This document shows, one piece after another, positions 35,838 to 45,090 of a stretch of DNA of 64,000 bases (within the stretch, counting starts at the first letter, position 1; each line of letters begins with the position of its first letter). Origin of the DNA: Sphingosinicella sp963974575. Its GTDB lineage: Bacteria > Pseudomonadota > Alphaproteobacteria > Sphingomonadales > Sphingomonadaceae. The notes under the pieces are model-generated. The model ran no database searches and had not been told where the DNA came from. It saw nothing but the letters and a program-made list of their open reading frames with translations. The stretch is taken from contig NZ_CAXBBQ010000007.1 of NCBI RefSeq assembly GCF_963974575.1, positions 62,001 through 126,000 of the forward strand, given 5' to 3'. Both the position numbers and the translations under genes were made by a program.

Positions 35838-36395
35838 ATGCTTCAGCGTTCCCCCAAACACACGCTCGCCGCCGCGCGAATCGGTACGCCCACCGGCGAC
35901 ATGCTCTGTGTCTGGGGTGCGGACGACCGCGTTCGGGCGCTCGAATGGGCCGACAAGGACGACCGATTCCATACGCTTCTCGCGCGGTATCAAGGGCCGG
36001 ATACCGCGCTCGAAATGCAGGAAGCGGCGCCCGCGACTGTTTCCCGTGCGCTTGCAGCTTATTTTGAAGGCGATTTCGCCGCGACGGCGGCGATCGAGGT
36101 CGATCCCGGCGGCACTGCGTTCCAGAAAGAGGCGTGGGCGGCGCTGCGGCGCATCCCGCCCGGCGAGACGCGGACCTATGCGGAGCAGGCGGCCATCATC
36201 GGTCGCCCCGCCGCCGTTCGCGCCGTGGGCGCGGCGAACGGTGCAAATCCCGTGGCCATCATCGTGCCCTGCCACCGCGTGATCGGTGCGGACGGTTCGC
36301 TCACCGGCTTCGGCGGCGGCATCGAACGCAAGCGCTGGCTGCTCGCGCACGAGCGCGCGCCCGTCGCTGCGGTCCAGCCGGGGCTTTTCGGCTAG
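35838..36395 (+). CDS. Methylated-DNA--[protein]-cysteine S-methyltransferase
   Basis: 185 residues. Acceptor C145 lies in the invariant IIVPCHRVIG, preceded by the helix-turn-helix region with RTYAEQAAIIGRPAAVRAVG. Repairs O6-alkylguanine by transferring the alkyl group to itself. A single-domain Ogt/MGMT, without the Ada regulatory half. Confidence 0.93.
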   Translation: MLQRSPKHTLAAARIGTPTGDMLCVWGADDRVRALEWADKDDRFHTLLARYQGPDTALEMQEAAPATVSRALAAYFEGDFAATAAIEVDPGGTAFQKEAWAALRRIPPGETRTYAEQAAIIGRPAAVRAVGAANGANPVAIIVPCHRVIGADGSLTGFGGGIERKRWLLAHERAPVAAVQPGLFG

Positions 36396-36402
36396 TTCAG
36401 CT

Positions 36403-37026
36403 TCAGCCCTGCCGGGAAAGTGCGAGTTTGAGGCCGAACGCGATGAAGACGCCGCCGGTCAGCCTGTCCATCGTCTTCACGACGCGCGGCCGCGCAAGGA
36501 ATCGGCCGAGCGGGATGGTCGCGGCGATCAGCACAGCGAACCACAACGTGCCGAGCACGACATGCACGCCCGCAAGAATGAAGGAAAACCCGGCCGGATC
36601 GACCCCGGTGGGGATGAACTGCGGCAGGAACGTGATGTAGAACACCCCAATCTTCGGGTTCAGCAGGTTGGTCACAAGCCCCCGCGTGAAAGCCTCGCGC
36701 GCGCTGCCGCCCGTTGCGCCGCTGTCCACGGCAAGCGCGGCGCGCGGTTTCAGGAGCAGACAGACGCCCAAATAAAGCAGATAGGCGGCGCCCGCCCATT
36801 TCACGATCGTAAAGGCCATTTCCGAGGCCGCAAGAAGTGCCCCGAGCCCAAGCGAGACGGCCCCGCCCCAGATCAGGCAGCCAAGCCCGATGCCGATCGC
36901 CGCGAATGTCGCGCTGCGCGGGCCGGTGGCGGCGCTCCGCAGCACCATTGCCGTATCGACGCCGGGTGTCAGCGTCAGCACCGTCGCGGCGGCGGTGAAG
37001 GCGATCAGGGATTGGGTGATGGTCAT
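36403..37026 (-). CDS. LysE/RhtB family amino-acid exporter
   Basis: 207 residues with six predicted helices. The N-terminal LTLTPGVDTAMVLR block and NLLNPKIGVFYITFLPQF are LysE-family signatures. Likely exports an amino acid such as homoserine, threonine or a basic residue; substrate not determined by sequence. It converges on the Ogt gene with 7 bp between stops. Confidence 0.9.
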   Translation of the reverse strand: MTITQSLIAFTAAATVLTLTPGVDTAMVLRSAATGPRSATFAAIGIGLGCLIWGGAVSLGLGALLAASEMAFTIVKWAGAAYLLYLGVCLLLKPRAALAVDSGATGGSAREAFTRGLVTNLLNPKIGVFYITFLPQFIPTGVDPAGFSFILAGVHVVLGTLWFAVLIAATIPLGRFLARPRVVKTMDRLTGGVFIAFGLKLALSRQG

Positions 37027-37086
37027 GTCCGGCTTCTAGAACAGGTGATAAGTCCCGTACAGCACCGCCCGCGTGCGCTGCCGGGC

Positions 37087-37115
37087 TTGCTCTTCGCGCG
37101 TCGCCCCGCTATAGC
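37087..37115 (+). promoter_or_regulatory. Promoter of rpmI-rplT
   Basis: TTGCTC and TATAGC separated by 17 nt, predicting a start near 37122 and a leader of about 70 nt before rpmI. Confidence 0.6.
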
Positions 37116-37190
37116 GCGCGCTTCGAAAACGTGACCGCCCGGCCAGTGTGGGCTGCCGAGGCGGTCTTATAGCGTTTCAAGGAGACGGAA

Positions 37191-37397
37191 ATGCCCAAGC
37201 TCAAGACGAAGAGCGGCGTCAAGAAGCGGTTCAAGATCACCGCGACTGGCAAGCTCAAGCATGGTGTCGCCGGAAAGCGCCACCGGCTCATCAGCCACAA
37301 TTCCAAGTATATCCGCCAAAACCGCGGCACCGAGGTGCTGGCCGACTGCGAGACCAAGAAGGTCTTGAAGCAGTGGGCGCCTTACGGCCTGAAATAG
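37191..37397 (+). CDS. rpmI: 50S ribosomal protein L35
   Basis: 68 residues, basic. The MPKLKTKSGVKKRFK start and the HRLISHNS core are diagnostic. AAGGAGACGGAA precedes the ATG. No infC gene lies upstream, unlike in enterobacteria; here the operon starts at rpmI. Confidence 0.97.
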   Translation: MPKLKTKSGVKKRFKITATGKLKHGVAGKRHRLISHNSKYIRQNRGTEVLADCETKKVLKQWAPYGLK

Positions 37398-37408
37398 GAG
37401 GATAACTT

Positions 37409-37774
37409 ATGGCACGTGTCAAACGCGGCGTAACCACGCACGCCAAGCACAAGAAGATCCTGAAGGCAGCCAAAGGCTATTTCGGCCGCCGGAAGAACAC
37501 CATCCGCATCGCGCGTCAGGCGGTCGAAAAGGCCGGCCAGTACGCCTATCGCGACCGGAAGGTTAAGAAGCGGAATTTCCGCGCACTCTGGATTCAGCGC
37601 ATCAACGCCGCTGTCCGCGAAGAAGGCCTCACCTATGGCCGGTTCATGCACGGCCTGAAGCTGGCCGGCGTCGAGCTGGACCGCAAGGTGCTCGCCGATC
37701 TCGCCGTCCACGAGGGCGACGCGTTTAAGGTCATCGTCAAGCAGGCAGAAGCTGCGCTCGCGAAGGCCGCGTAA
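37409..37774 (+). CDS. rplT: 50S ribosomal protein L20
   Basis: 121 residues, with the opening ARVKRGVTTHAKHKKILKAAKGY and the core RDRKVKKRNFRALWIQRINAA. An early assembly protein that binds 23S rRNA and in several bacteria represses its own operon. 11 bp after rpmI. Confidence 0.98.
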   Translation: MARVKRGVTTHAKHKKILKAAKGYFGRRKNTIRIARQAVEKAGQYAYRDRKVKKRNFRALWIQRINAAVREEGLTYGRFMHGLKLAGVELDRKVLADLAVHEGDAFKVIVKQAEAALAKAA

Positions 37775-37797
37775 CAAACGCGAACCAAAGCAATGGT

Positions 37798-37839
37798 AAG
37801 GCGCGGCGCTGCTTACGGCAGCGGCCGCGCCTTTTTTTT
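37798..37839 (+). terminator. Terminator between rplT and pheS
   Basis: GGCGCGG-CGCTGC pairs with GCAGCGGCCGCGCC (one bulge) around a short TTAC-type loop and is followed by eight T residues. It ends 15 bp before the pheS start, so pheST depends on readthrough or on its own promoter in a very small space. Confidence 0.85.
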
Positions 37840-37854
37840 GAAAACCGGGGTTCA

Positions 37855-38940
37855 ATGATGTCCGACCTTTCCGCCGAGCAGGGCGAGTGGCTCGCCAAAA
37901 TCGCCGCTGCACCCGATGCCGCCGCCGTCGAGGCGCTGCGCGTCGCTGCGCTCGGCAAATCAGGGGCCATCACGCAGAAGCTGAAGGCGCTCGGCGGCAT
38001 GGATCCGGAAGCCCGCAAAACAGCGGGCGCGGCGCTGAACGTGCTGCGCGAGGCGGTGTCGGATGCGCTTTCCGCGCGGAAGGCCGCGCTTGAGGCAGCC
38101 GAGCTTGATGCGAAGCTTGCTGCCGAGGCGGTGGACGTCACGCTTCCCGTCGAGCCCGCACGACTCGGCACCGTGCACCCCGTGTCGCAGGTTATGGACG
38201 AGCTTGCCGAAATCTTCGCCGACCTCGGCTTCGCGGTCGCGACCGGCCCGGAGATCGAGGACGATTGGCACAATTTCACCGCGCTCAACATCCCGGAATC
38301 GCACCCGGCGCGCGCGATGCACGACACCTTCTATTTCCCCGAGCAGCTCGCGAAGGAAGGCCGCCGTTTCCTGCTGCGTACGCATACCTCGCCCGTGCAG
38401 ATCCGCACGATGCTGAGCCAGCAGCCGCCGATTCGTATCATTGCGCCGGGCCGCGTTTATCGTTCGGATTCGGACGCGACGCACACGCCGATGTTCCACC
38501 AGCTCGAAGGTCTCGTCATCGATCGGGGCATCCACATGGGGCACCTCAAGTGGACGCTGGAAACATTCATCAAGGCCTTCTTCGAGGTCGATGATGTGAC
38601 GCTGCGCTTCCGCCCCAGCTACTTCCCGTTCACCGAACCCTCGGCGGAGGTCGATGTCGGCTGCTCATGGGAAGGCGGCACACTGAAGATCGGGGGCGAG
38701 GCGTCGTGGCTCGAAATCCTCGGCTCGGGCATGGTGCATCCGCGCGTCATCGCGGCGTGCGGTCTCGATCCCGCCGAATGGCAGGGTTTCGCGTTCGGCG
38801 CCGGCATCGACCGGCTGGCGATGCTCAAATACGGCATGACCGATCTTCGCGCCTTCTTCGACGGTGATGTGCGCTGGCTGAAGCACTACGGCTTCTCGCC
38901 GCTCGCCGTACCCACGCTTTCGGGAGGAGTCGGCGCATGA
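37855..38940 (+). CDS. pheS: Phenylalanine--tRNA ligase alpha subunit
   Basis: 361 residues. N-terminal coiled coil (about 1-90) for tRNA binding, then the class II catalytic core with RTHTSPVQIRTM, FHQLEGLVID and the motif 3 region FGAGIDRLAML. The ATG at 37858 is an equal candidate. It forms a heterotetramer with PheT and overlaps pheT by 4 bp (ATGA). Confidence 0.97.
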   Translation: MMSDLSAEQGEWLAKIAAAPDAAAVEALRVAALGKSGAITQKLKALGGMDPEARKTAGAALNVLREAVSDALSARKAALEAAELDAKLAAEAVDVTLPVEPARLGTVHPVSQVMDELAEIFADLGFAVATGPEIEDDWHNFTALNIPESHPARAMHDTFYFPEQLAKEGRRFLLRTHTSPVQIRTMLSQQPPIRIIAPGRVYRSDSDATHTPMFHQLEGLVIDRGIHMGHLKWTLETFIKAFFEVDDVTLRFRPSYFPFTEPSAEVDVGCSWEGGTLKIGGEASWLEILGSGMVHPRVIAACGLDPAEWQGFAFGAGIDRLAMLKYGMTDLRAFFDGDVRWLKHYGFSPLAVPTLSGGVGA

Positions 38941-41309
38941 AGTTCACGCTTTCGTGGCTGAAGGACCACCTCGACACTACAGCTTCGCTTGAAGAGATCG
39001 TGCTTGGCCTCACCCGTGTCGGGCTTGAGGTCGAGGGCGTCGATAACCCTGCCGATCGTCTCGCACCGTTCCGCGTGGCGAAGATTCTGGAGGCTGCGCC
39101 GCATCCGCAGGCGGACAAGCTCCAGGTCTTGAAGGTGGATACCGGCACCGGTGAGCCCCTGCAGGTAGTCTGCGGCGCCCCCAATGCGCGCACGGGCCTT
39201 TACGGCGTGTTCGCTGCGCCCGGAACCTATGTGCCCGGAATCGACGTGACCTTGAAGGTCGCGGCGATCCGCGGTGTCGAATCGCACGGCATGATGTGTT
39301 CGGAGCGCGAACTTGAGCTGTCTGACGCGCACACTGGCATCATCGATCTTGCCGGCGAACCCGCCGTTGGCACGCCGTTCGCGGAGGTGCTCGGTCTCGA
39401 CGATCCCGTCATCGAGGTTGCGGTGACGCCGAACCGCCAGGATTGCATGGGCGTGCGCGGCATCGCGCGCGATCTCGCCGCGCTCGGCCTCGGCACGCTG
39501 ACGGCGGGCACGATCGAAGCGATCGAAGGTGGCTACGATTGCCCGATCGAAATCCGCACCGACGACCCCGAAGGCTGCCCCGCCTTCTTCGGCCGCGTGG
39601 TACGCGGCGTAAAGAACGGTCCGTCTCCCACCTGGCTCCAGCAGCGCCTCACGGCCATAGGCCTGCGTCCGATCTCTGCGCTCGTCGACATCACCAACTT
39701 CATCACCTTCGATCGCGGACGGCCCTTGCACGTCTACGATCTTGCGAAGCTCTCCGGCGCCGTCGTCGCCCGCCGCGCGGCCGACGGTGAGAGCGTCGTT
39801 GCGCTCAACGGTAAGACCTACGCGCTCGATCCCGAAATGACCGTCATCGCCGACGCTCGCGAGGTTCATGACATCGCCGGCATCATGGGTGGCGAGCATT
39901 CGGGCGTCGAGGCCGAGACGACAGATATCCTCATCGAGTGCGCGTACTTCACCCCGCACCGTATCGGTCGTACCGGTCGCGCCCTCGGCCTCACCTCCGA
40001 CGCCCGCGCCCGCTTCGAACGCGGTGTCGATCCGGCTTTCCTCGAAGGCGGGCTCCAGCTCGCCACCCGCATGGTCCGCGAGTTCTGCGGCGGCGACCCC
40101 AGCCGTGAACTCCGCGCCGGCCAGCCCCCCAAGATCGCCCCGCAGGTCGATTACACGCCCGACCTCACCCAGCGTCTCACTGGCGTTACCGTCGATCCGG
40201 CGAAGCAGGCCGAAATCCTCGCCGCACTCGGCTTCATGGTCGAGACGGGCGACACGTGGCGCATCACCGCCCCGTCGTGGCGCCGCGACGTCGATGGTGC
40301 CGCCGACATCGTCGAGGAGGTCGTCCGCATCTCCGGCTTCGACGCGATCCCCTCCACCCCGCTCGCCCGCGCTGAGGGTGTCGCGAAGCCCACCGCCACG
40401 CCCGTCCAGCTCACCGAACGCACCTTGCGCCGCGCCGCAGCGGCACGTGGTCTGGACGAGGCTGTCACATGGAGCTTCATCGCGCCGCAGGATGCCGAGA
40501 GCTTCGGAGGCGGGGTGTTCGCGCTCGAAAACCCGATCTCCGCCGACCTCGCCGTCATGCGCCCGTCGCTCCTCCCTGGCCTTGTTGCCGCAGCGCAGCG
40601 CAACAGCGACCGCGGCGCGGCCTCGATCCGCCTGTTCGAACTCGGACGCCGCTATCTCGGCGAGGGCGAGCGGCTGACGCTAGGCCTCGTTCTTGCCGGA
40701 GCGCGTCAGGAAAAGGACTGGCGCGACGGTGCGGCCAAGGGCTTCGACGTGTTCGACGCGAAGGCAGAAGTGCTGGCGCTGCTCGCAGCTGCCGGTGCTC
40801 CCGTGGAGCGCGCCCAGGCCTTCAAGGGGGCGAGCGAATGGTATCATCCGGGTCGTTCAGCGAAGCTCGGCCTTGGCCCCAAGACGATCCTGGCCGAGTT
40901 CGGCGAGCTTCACCCCCGCCTCGCGCGCGCATTCGATCTTCAGGGTCGGGTCGCGGTCGCAGAGATTTTCCTCGACGCGATCCCCGCGCCCCGCGGCAAG
41001 CGCGGTCGGGCTGTCTATTCGCCTCCGGCGCTACAGGCGGTGACGCGCGATTTCGCCTTCGTTGCCGACAAGGCGCTGGCGGCAGACACGCTGCTCCGCG
41101 CGGTGCAGAAAGCAGAGCCGAAGCGCATCACGGCGGTTCGGCTCTTCGACCTGTTCGAGGGCGCGGGCATCGAGCCGGGCAAGCGCTCGCTTGCTATACG
41201 CGCGACGCTACAGCCCGACGAGCGCAGCTTCACCGAAGAGGAACTCTCCGCGATTGCCGGAAAGATCGTCGAGGCCGCGCGTGCGGTCGGTGGAGAGCTG
41301 CGCGAATAG
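38937..41309 (+). CDS. pheT: Phenylalanine--tRNA ligase beta subunit
   Basis: 790 residues, full length. Domain order: tRNA-binding EMAP-like domain (about 40-150), B3/B4 editing domain (around 210-370), B5 (around 400-475), catalytic-like core, and C-terminal FDX-ACB anticodon-binding domain (about 695-790). Start coupled to the pheS stop. Confidence 0.97.
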   Translation: MKFTLSWLKDHLDTTASLEEIVLGLTRVGLEVEGVDNPADRLAPFRVAKILEAAPHPQADKLQVLKVDTGTGEPLQVVCGAPNARTGLYGVFAAPGTYVPGIDVTLKVAAIRGVESHGMMCSERELELSDAHTGIIDLAGEPAVGTPFAEVLGLDDPVIEVAVTPNRQDCMGVRGIARDLAALGLGTLTAGTIEAIEGGYDCPIEIRTDDPEGCPAFFGRVVRGVKNGPSPTWLQQRLTAIGLRPISALVDITNFITFDRGRPLHVYDLAKLSGAVVARRAADGESVVALNGKTYALDPEMTVIADAREVHDIAGIMGGEHSGVEAETTDILIECAYFTPHRIGRTGRALGLTSDARARFERGVDPAFLEGGLQLATRMVREFCGGDPSRELRAGQPPKIAPQVDYTPDLTQRLTGVTVDPAKQAEILAALGFMVETGDTWRITAPSWRRDVDGAADIVEEVVRISGFDAIPSTPLARAEGVAKPTATPVQLTERTLRRAAAARGLDEAVTWSFIAPQDAESFGGGVFALENPISADLAVMRPSLLPGLVAAAQRNSDRGAASIRLFELGRRYLGEGERLTLGLVLAGARQEKDWRDGAAKGFDVFDAKAEVLALLAAAGAPVERAQAFKGASEWYHPGRSAKLGLGPKTILAEFGELHPRLARAFDLQGRVAVAEIFLDAIPAPRGKRGRAVYSPPALQAVTRDFAFVADKALAADTLLRAVQKAEPKRITAVRLFDLFEGAGIEPGKRSLAIRATLQPDERSFTEEELSAIAGKIVEAARAVGGELRE

Positions 41310-41339
41310 AGGATTTCGTTTCGTCGCAAGCACGGATTG

Positions 41340-41363
41340 TTAACCATCGGGGTCTGTTATAGC
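41340..41363 (+). promoter_or_regulatory. Promoter of the HWE kinase with GTTAACCAT element
   Basis: A -10-like TATAGC (41358-41363) follows the element TTAACCAT (41340-41347), which replaces a regular -35. TTAACCAT is the half-site type bound by CtrA in Caulobacter. The same nonamer GTTAACCAT recurs at 44873 (minus) and 55334. Confidence 0.4.
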
Positions 41364-41402
41364 GTTTCGGCCTCGGCAGTTCCGCCGCCCGGAGTTCAAC
41401 GT

Positions 41403-42485
41403 ATGCCGCTTCTGCATTTTCTGGAAGGCGGCGGAAAGATGGGCGACGCCATCCGGGCATTCGATTGGTCGATAACACCTCTCGGACCTGCGAAGGACTG
41501 GTCTCCCACGCTGAAGTCGGCTGTTGCTCTGGTGCTGAGTTCGCGTTTTCCAAAGTGCCTCGTCTGGGGCGCCGAACTTATCTGTATCTACAACGACGCC
41601 TTCGAGCCCATTCTTGGCAGCAAGCCGGCAGCACTGGGGAGGCCGTTCAACGAGGTCTGGTCGGAAGTCTGGAGCGAGATCGGACCAATTGTGAAGCGCG
41701 CCTTTGAAGGCGAGGCCACATTCATTGAGGATTTCGCTGTCACGCTAAACCGCCACGGCTATCCTGAGCAGGCGTGGTTTACATTCTGCTACAGCCCAGT
41801 GCGAGATGAGTCGGGCAATGTTGTCGGCATGATAGATACGGTCATTGAGACAACGGCCATGATCGAAGCGCAGCGCCACGCCATGCTTCTCAATCAGGAA
41901 CTCGCGCATCGCATGAAGAATATGTTCGCGGTCGTTTCTGCCGTGATCGATCAGACGTTTCGCACATCCTCCCCTGAAGATTCACGGAAGCTCATTGCAC
42001 AACGTTTGCAGGCGCTGGGACATGCGCACGACATATTGACCCGGTCCCGCTGGAGCGATGCGCCGCTCAAGGACATCGTGGAGCAAGCGCTCCGACCCCA
42101 TGGGAACGCTGAGGCTATCCGTCTGAGTGGGCCGTCGATTTATCTCTCCGCCGACCAGTCGCTATCCATGGCGCTTGCTGTGCATGAACTTGCGACAAAC
42201 GCCACAAAATATGGCGCACTTTCAGTGCCCTCCGGGAAAATTGACATTCGATGGCAAGCAGGCAGAGCCGGTACGGACGATCCATTTGCGTTTGAATGGG
42301 TAGAGGTAGATGGCCCTCCCGTCGCTTTGCCGAAACGCCGGGGGTTCGGATCACGCCTTCTAAACCGGGCGCTCGCGCCGCAGTTTGGTGGAGCCGTCGG
42401 TGTGATGTACCGCCCCGAAGGCCTGCACTTTACGCTTCAAACGACCATGAAGCGGCTAAGGACGGAGACTTCTGCGGCCGCATAG
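41403..42485 (+). CDS. Orphan sensor histidine kinase, HWE family with PAS domain
   Basis: 360 residues, soluble. PAS-like input (about 35-150), then an HWE kinase core: phosphoacceptor H169 in LAHRMKNMFAVV, N-box HELATNATKYGALS (about 261) and W299-x-E301, the residues that name the family. HWE kinases in alphaproteobacteria often feed light, oxygen or general stress signals to PhyR-type regulators. No response regulator is adjacent. ATG 41403 is preferred for its GGAG ribosome site. Confidence 0.9.
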   Translation: MPLLHFLEGGGKMGDAIRAFDWSITPLGPAKDWSPTLKSAVALVLSSRFPKCLVWGAELICIYNDAFEPILGSKPAALGRPFNEVWSEVWSEIGPIVKRAFEGEATFIEDFAVTLNRHGYPEQAWFTFCYSPVRDESGNVVGMIDTVIETTAMIEAQRHAMLLNQELAHRMKNMFAVVSAVIDQTFRTSSPEDSRKLIAQRLQALGHAHDILTRSRWSDAPLKDIVEQALRPHGNAEAIRLSGPSIYLSADQSLSMALAVHELATNATKYGALSVPSGKIDIRWQAGRAGTDDPFAFEWVEVDGPPVALPKRRGFGSRLLNRALAPQFGGAVGVMYRPEGLHFTLQTTMKRLRTETSAAA

Positions 42486-42570
42486 TGGAAGGCGGATTTG
42501 TGGGGTTTTTTCGCACCTCCGCGGGCCGCCTGATAATTTTTCTTAAGGTTCGGTCGGTAACCATGTGACC

Positions 42571-44880
42571 ATGCCTTTGTCCCGCGCTCTCGAGCCGCTC
42601 ACGGTGCTTGCGCAAAAGCGCAAGCCTTTGCTGTGGTTGATGCTCGTGTCAGGGCTCATGGGGATTGCCGCGTTCATGGAGCCGGTGGACCTTGCGCTTC
42701 TCACGCTACGGAACAAGATCCGCGCCCAGCCGGTGAGCGGCGAGGTGGTCGTGGTTGGTGTTGACGATGAGGCGATCGCGACCACTGGCCCTTGGCCCTG
42801 GAACCGTGCGCGCCTCGCTGCGCTCACCGATCGGCTTTTTGAGTCCGGTGCCGACCGGGTATTCTTCGATCTCTATCTGCCACCACTCGAACCCCAGGGA
42901 GACCGTGCGTTTGCAGAGGTCATAGACCGGCATCCGGGTGCTGTGTTCCTGGCCAGCACGAACGATTACGCCGCCGATGGCAAGGCGCGCGTCCTTGAAC
43001 CGTCCAGCCTCGGGGACACCGCCGAGGTGGTCTCGACGATGAAGTTCCTGCGTTACTGGAACGGAGTACCGGATCTTGCGTATCGGCAGGTTATCGGAGA
43101 CCGAGTGCGCAGATCGATGGAGACGGCGATCGCCGGAATTGACGGTCGGCTCGGCGAGAAATTCCCAATCGACTATTCTTATACGCTGGCATCGATTCCC
43201 TATGCGAGTGCGGCCGATGTGATCACCGGGCGATCAGAACTCGACGTCAAGGGGCGTACGGTCGTGGTGGGGCTCAACTCGAAAACGCTTTCGACACGAC
43301 TTGCTGTGCCCGGGCAGGGGCACGCGACGAGCGTTTTTGTTACTGTTCTTGGGGCGGAAACGCTGAAGGCGGGCCGACCTGCCGTGCTTGGCTGGTGGCC
43401 GCTTTGGATGTTGGCTGTCGCTGTATCCACGGCGCTGCTATACGGCAGCAATCGGCTTAAATGGATGCTCGGTGTTCCCGGCCTCTCCATGCTTGTGGTG
43501 CTGCCGCTGGTCCTTGAACACGCCCATGTGTTCGTGGAAGTGGCACCCGCACTGCTTCTGGCTGTCGGCTCGCTCGTCGTATTTGCATGGCAGCAGGTGC
43601 TCGAACGCCGGCGAGAGCTTGGTCTCGTGCATCCCGTTTCGGGTCTCCCAACTGTCAACGCGATGCTTCGCCGCGAAGATCTCATCTCGTCGGAGCTCTT
43701 GATCGCCGCGCGTGTGCGCCGCTTTGCGGATATCGTCAGCACGCTGCCCCCTGATTTCGAGCACGAACTCACCAAGCTCATCGCGGCGCGCCTGTCGATC
43801 GGTACGACCGGCGCGCAGCTCTGGCACGGCGACGACGGCAATTTCGTCTGGCTGACCAACGCTGCGGAACTTGAACTGGTCGTGGACCAGTTCAAGGCCA
43901 TGCAACTGATCTTCCGCAGCCCCATCAAGGTTGCCGAGCGCAGCTATGATGTGGACGTTGCCTTTGGGATTGATCGCGAAACCGCCTTGCCGATGTCGCA
44001 CCGCCTGGCCAGCGCCCTTGCGGCCGCTCACGCAGCGAGCGAGGAAGGCGTCTGCTGGATGGTGCACGACCCAGCGACGGCGAAGGCCAAGGAATGGAAG
44101 CTGTCGCTGCTCGGTGAACTCGATGATGCGTTGGAAGCGGGTCACATCTGGGTTGCCTATCAGCCGCAGCTCGATCTCAGAACGGCGGTGATCAGCGGCG
44201 CAGAAGCGCTGGTACGCTGGACGCATCCTGTGCGCGGTCCCATCAGCCCGATGGATTTCGTGGAGATCGCCGAGCGCAACGGCCGAATCGGGAAGGTCAC
44301 CGCCTTCGTTCTCGATCGCGCCGGTGCCGTGACGCGCGATGTTCTTCGTCGCAATCCGGCATTCCGAATGTCGGTCAACCTATCGCCGAGCGAACTCTCG
44401 TCCCGCATAATCGTGGATGTCGTGCGGTCCGTACTCGCACGCTATCAAATCCCTGCGGATGCTCTCGTTCTGGAAATTACGGAGACGGCCGCAATCGCCG
44501 AGGGGGAAGCTGCGCTTGCGACCCTCAACGAGCTTCGTATGCTCGGCGTCGGCATCGCCATTGATGATTATGGCACAGGCATGTCGACGCTGGAGTATCT
44601 GCGCAAGATCCCGGCGACAGAACTCAAGATCGATCGCCGTTTCACCAACGCACTTCTAGATGGGCCTGCAGACCGCGCAGTCATGGTGTCGACCATAGAG
44701 CTTGCGCATATCCTGGGGCTGGAGGTCGTCGCGGAAGGGATCGAAACGCCCGAGCAGCTGTTCGCGCTCGCGCAGATTCGCTGCGATCGCGGCCAAGGCT
44801 ACCACATCGCGAGACCCATGGAGGATTCCGACCTCAAGGAGATGATCGCCTATCCTGCCAAAGTTAAAGCAAATGGTTAA
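42571..44880 (+). CDS. CHASE2-EAL cyclic-di-GMP phosphodiesterase
   Basis: 769 residues. Membrane segment near 22, periplasmic CHASE2 sensor (about 45-255), two or three helices (about 260-345), a degenerate GGDEF region (GDDGN instead of GGDEF) and a C-terminal EAL domain. EAL motifs look intact: EALVRW, NLSPSE, EITET, IDDYGTG, LKIDRRF, VVAEGIET, QGYHIARP. It should hydrolyse c-di-GMP in response to an external signal. A GTG at 42565 is an alternative start. Confidence 0.9.
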   Translation: MPLSRALEPLTVLAQKRKPLLWLMLVSGLMGIAAFMEPVDLALLTLRNKIRAQPVSGEVVVVGVDDEAIATTGPWPWNRARLAALTDRLFESGADRVFFDLYLPPLEPQGDRAFAEVIDRHPGAVFLASTNDYAADGKARVLEPSSLGDTAEVVSTMKFLRYWNGVPDLAYRQVIGDRVRRSMETAIAGIDGRLGEKFPIDYSYTLASIPYASAADVITGRSELDVKGRTVVVGLNSKTLSTRLAVPGQGHATSVFVTVLGAETLKAGRPAVLGWWPLWMLAVAVSTALLYGSNRLKWMLGVPGLSMLVVLPLVLEHAHVFVEVAPALLLAVGSLVVFAWQQVLERRRELGLVHPVSGLPTVNAMLRREDLISSELLIAARVRRFADIVSTLPPDFEHELTKLIAARLSIGTTGAQLWHGDDGNFVWLTNAAELELVVDQFKAMQLIFRSPIKVAERSYDVDVAFGIDRETALPMSHRLASALAAAHAASEEGVCWMVHDPATAKAKEWKLSLLGELDDALEAGHIWVAYQPQLDLRTAVISGAEALVRWTHPVRGPISPMDFVEIAERNGRIGKVTAFVLDRAGAVTRDVLRRNPAFRMSVNLSPSELSSRIIVDVVRSVLARYQIPADALVLEITETAAIAEGEAALATLNELRMLGVGIAIDDYGTGMSTLEYLRKIPATELKIDRRFTNALLDGPADRAVMVSTIELAHILGLEVVAEGIETPEQLFALAQIRCDRGQGYHIARPMEDSDLKEMIAYPAKVKANG

Positions 44881-44925
44881 CTTTGACGGTTAATGCTTGT
44901 AAACCATATTTGTTAAGCATAAATA
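44864..44925 (+). promoter_or_regulatory. AT-rich control region of the 26-codon gene
   Basis: Three TTAA elements start at 44864, 44877 and 44890, exactly 13 bp apart; the middle one is part of ATGGTTAAC, reverse complement of GTTAACCAT. Two promoter readings fit: TTGACG/TATTTG (44883-44912, 18 nt) and TTGTAA/TAAATA (44897-44925, 17 nt). Confidence 0.45.
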
Positions 44926-44929
44926 CCAG

Positions 44930-44946
44930 TATGGCAGCTTGCCATA
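44930..44946 (+). repeat. 17-bp inverted repeat before the small ORF
   Basis: TATGGCA-GCT-TGCCATA is a perfect palindrome with a 3-nt centre, placed between the predicted promoter and the ribosome site. Confidence 0.6.
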
Positions 44947-44968
44947 ACTGTGATGCTGGGGAACAAAT

Positions 44969-45049
44969 ATGCGTACGAATACGACTCGTAAGCCGGCTCA
45001 GCCTGCGAAGGGTTTTTGGGATTGGCTGTTTGGCGGCAGCTACCTCTAG
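44969..45049 (+). CDS. Candidate 26-residue small protein
   Basis: An ORF of 26 codons plus stop, absent from usual length cut-offs. The product has a basic N-terminal half (MRTNTTRKPAQPAK) and a Trp/Phe-rich hydrophobic C-terminal half (GFWDWLFGGSYL). CTGGGGAAC lies 6-11 nt upstream as ribosome site. It is framed by its own AT-rich promoter region, an inverted repeat and a strong terminator 42 bp downstream. I do not recognise the family. It fills the 315-bp gap between the EAL gene and the PLP enzyme; nothing else is seen there. Confidence 0.5.
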   Translation: MRTNTTRKPAQPAKGFWDWLFGGSYL

Positions 45050-45090
45050 GCGCTGTGGTCGCGGAGTGGCATTGCTGCCGCTCTCAACAC

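Noticed and set aside
34456..36282. 608-codon plus-strand frame across asmA and the Ogt gene
   Set aside because: Covers two well-supported genes in other frames; Arg/Gln/His-rich translation without domain.
44864..44893. Full CtrA site (TTAA-N7-TTAA) before the small ORF
   Set aside because: The TTAA elements are separated by 9 nt, not 7; only the half-site match is reported.
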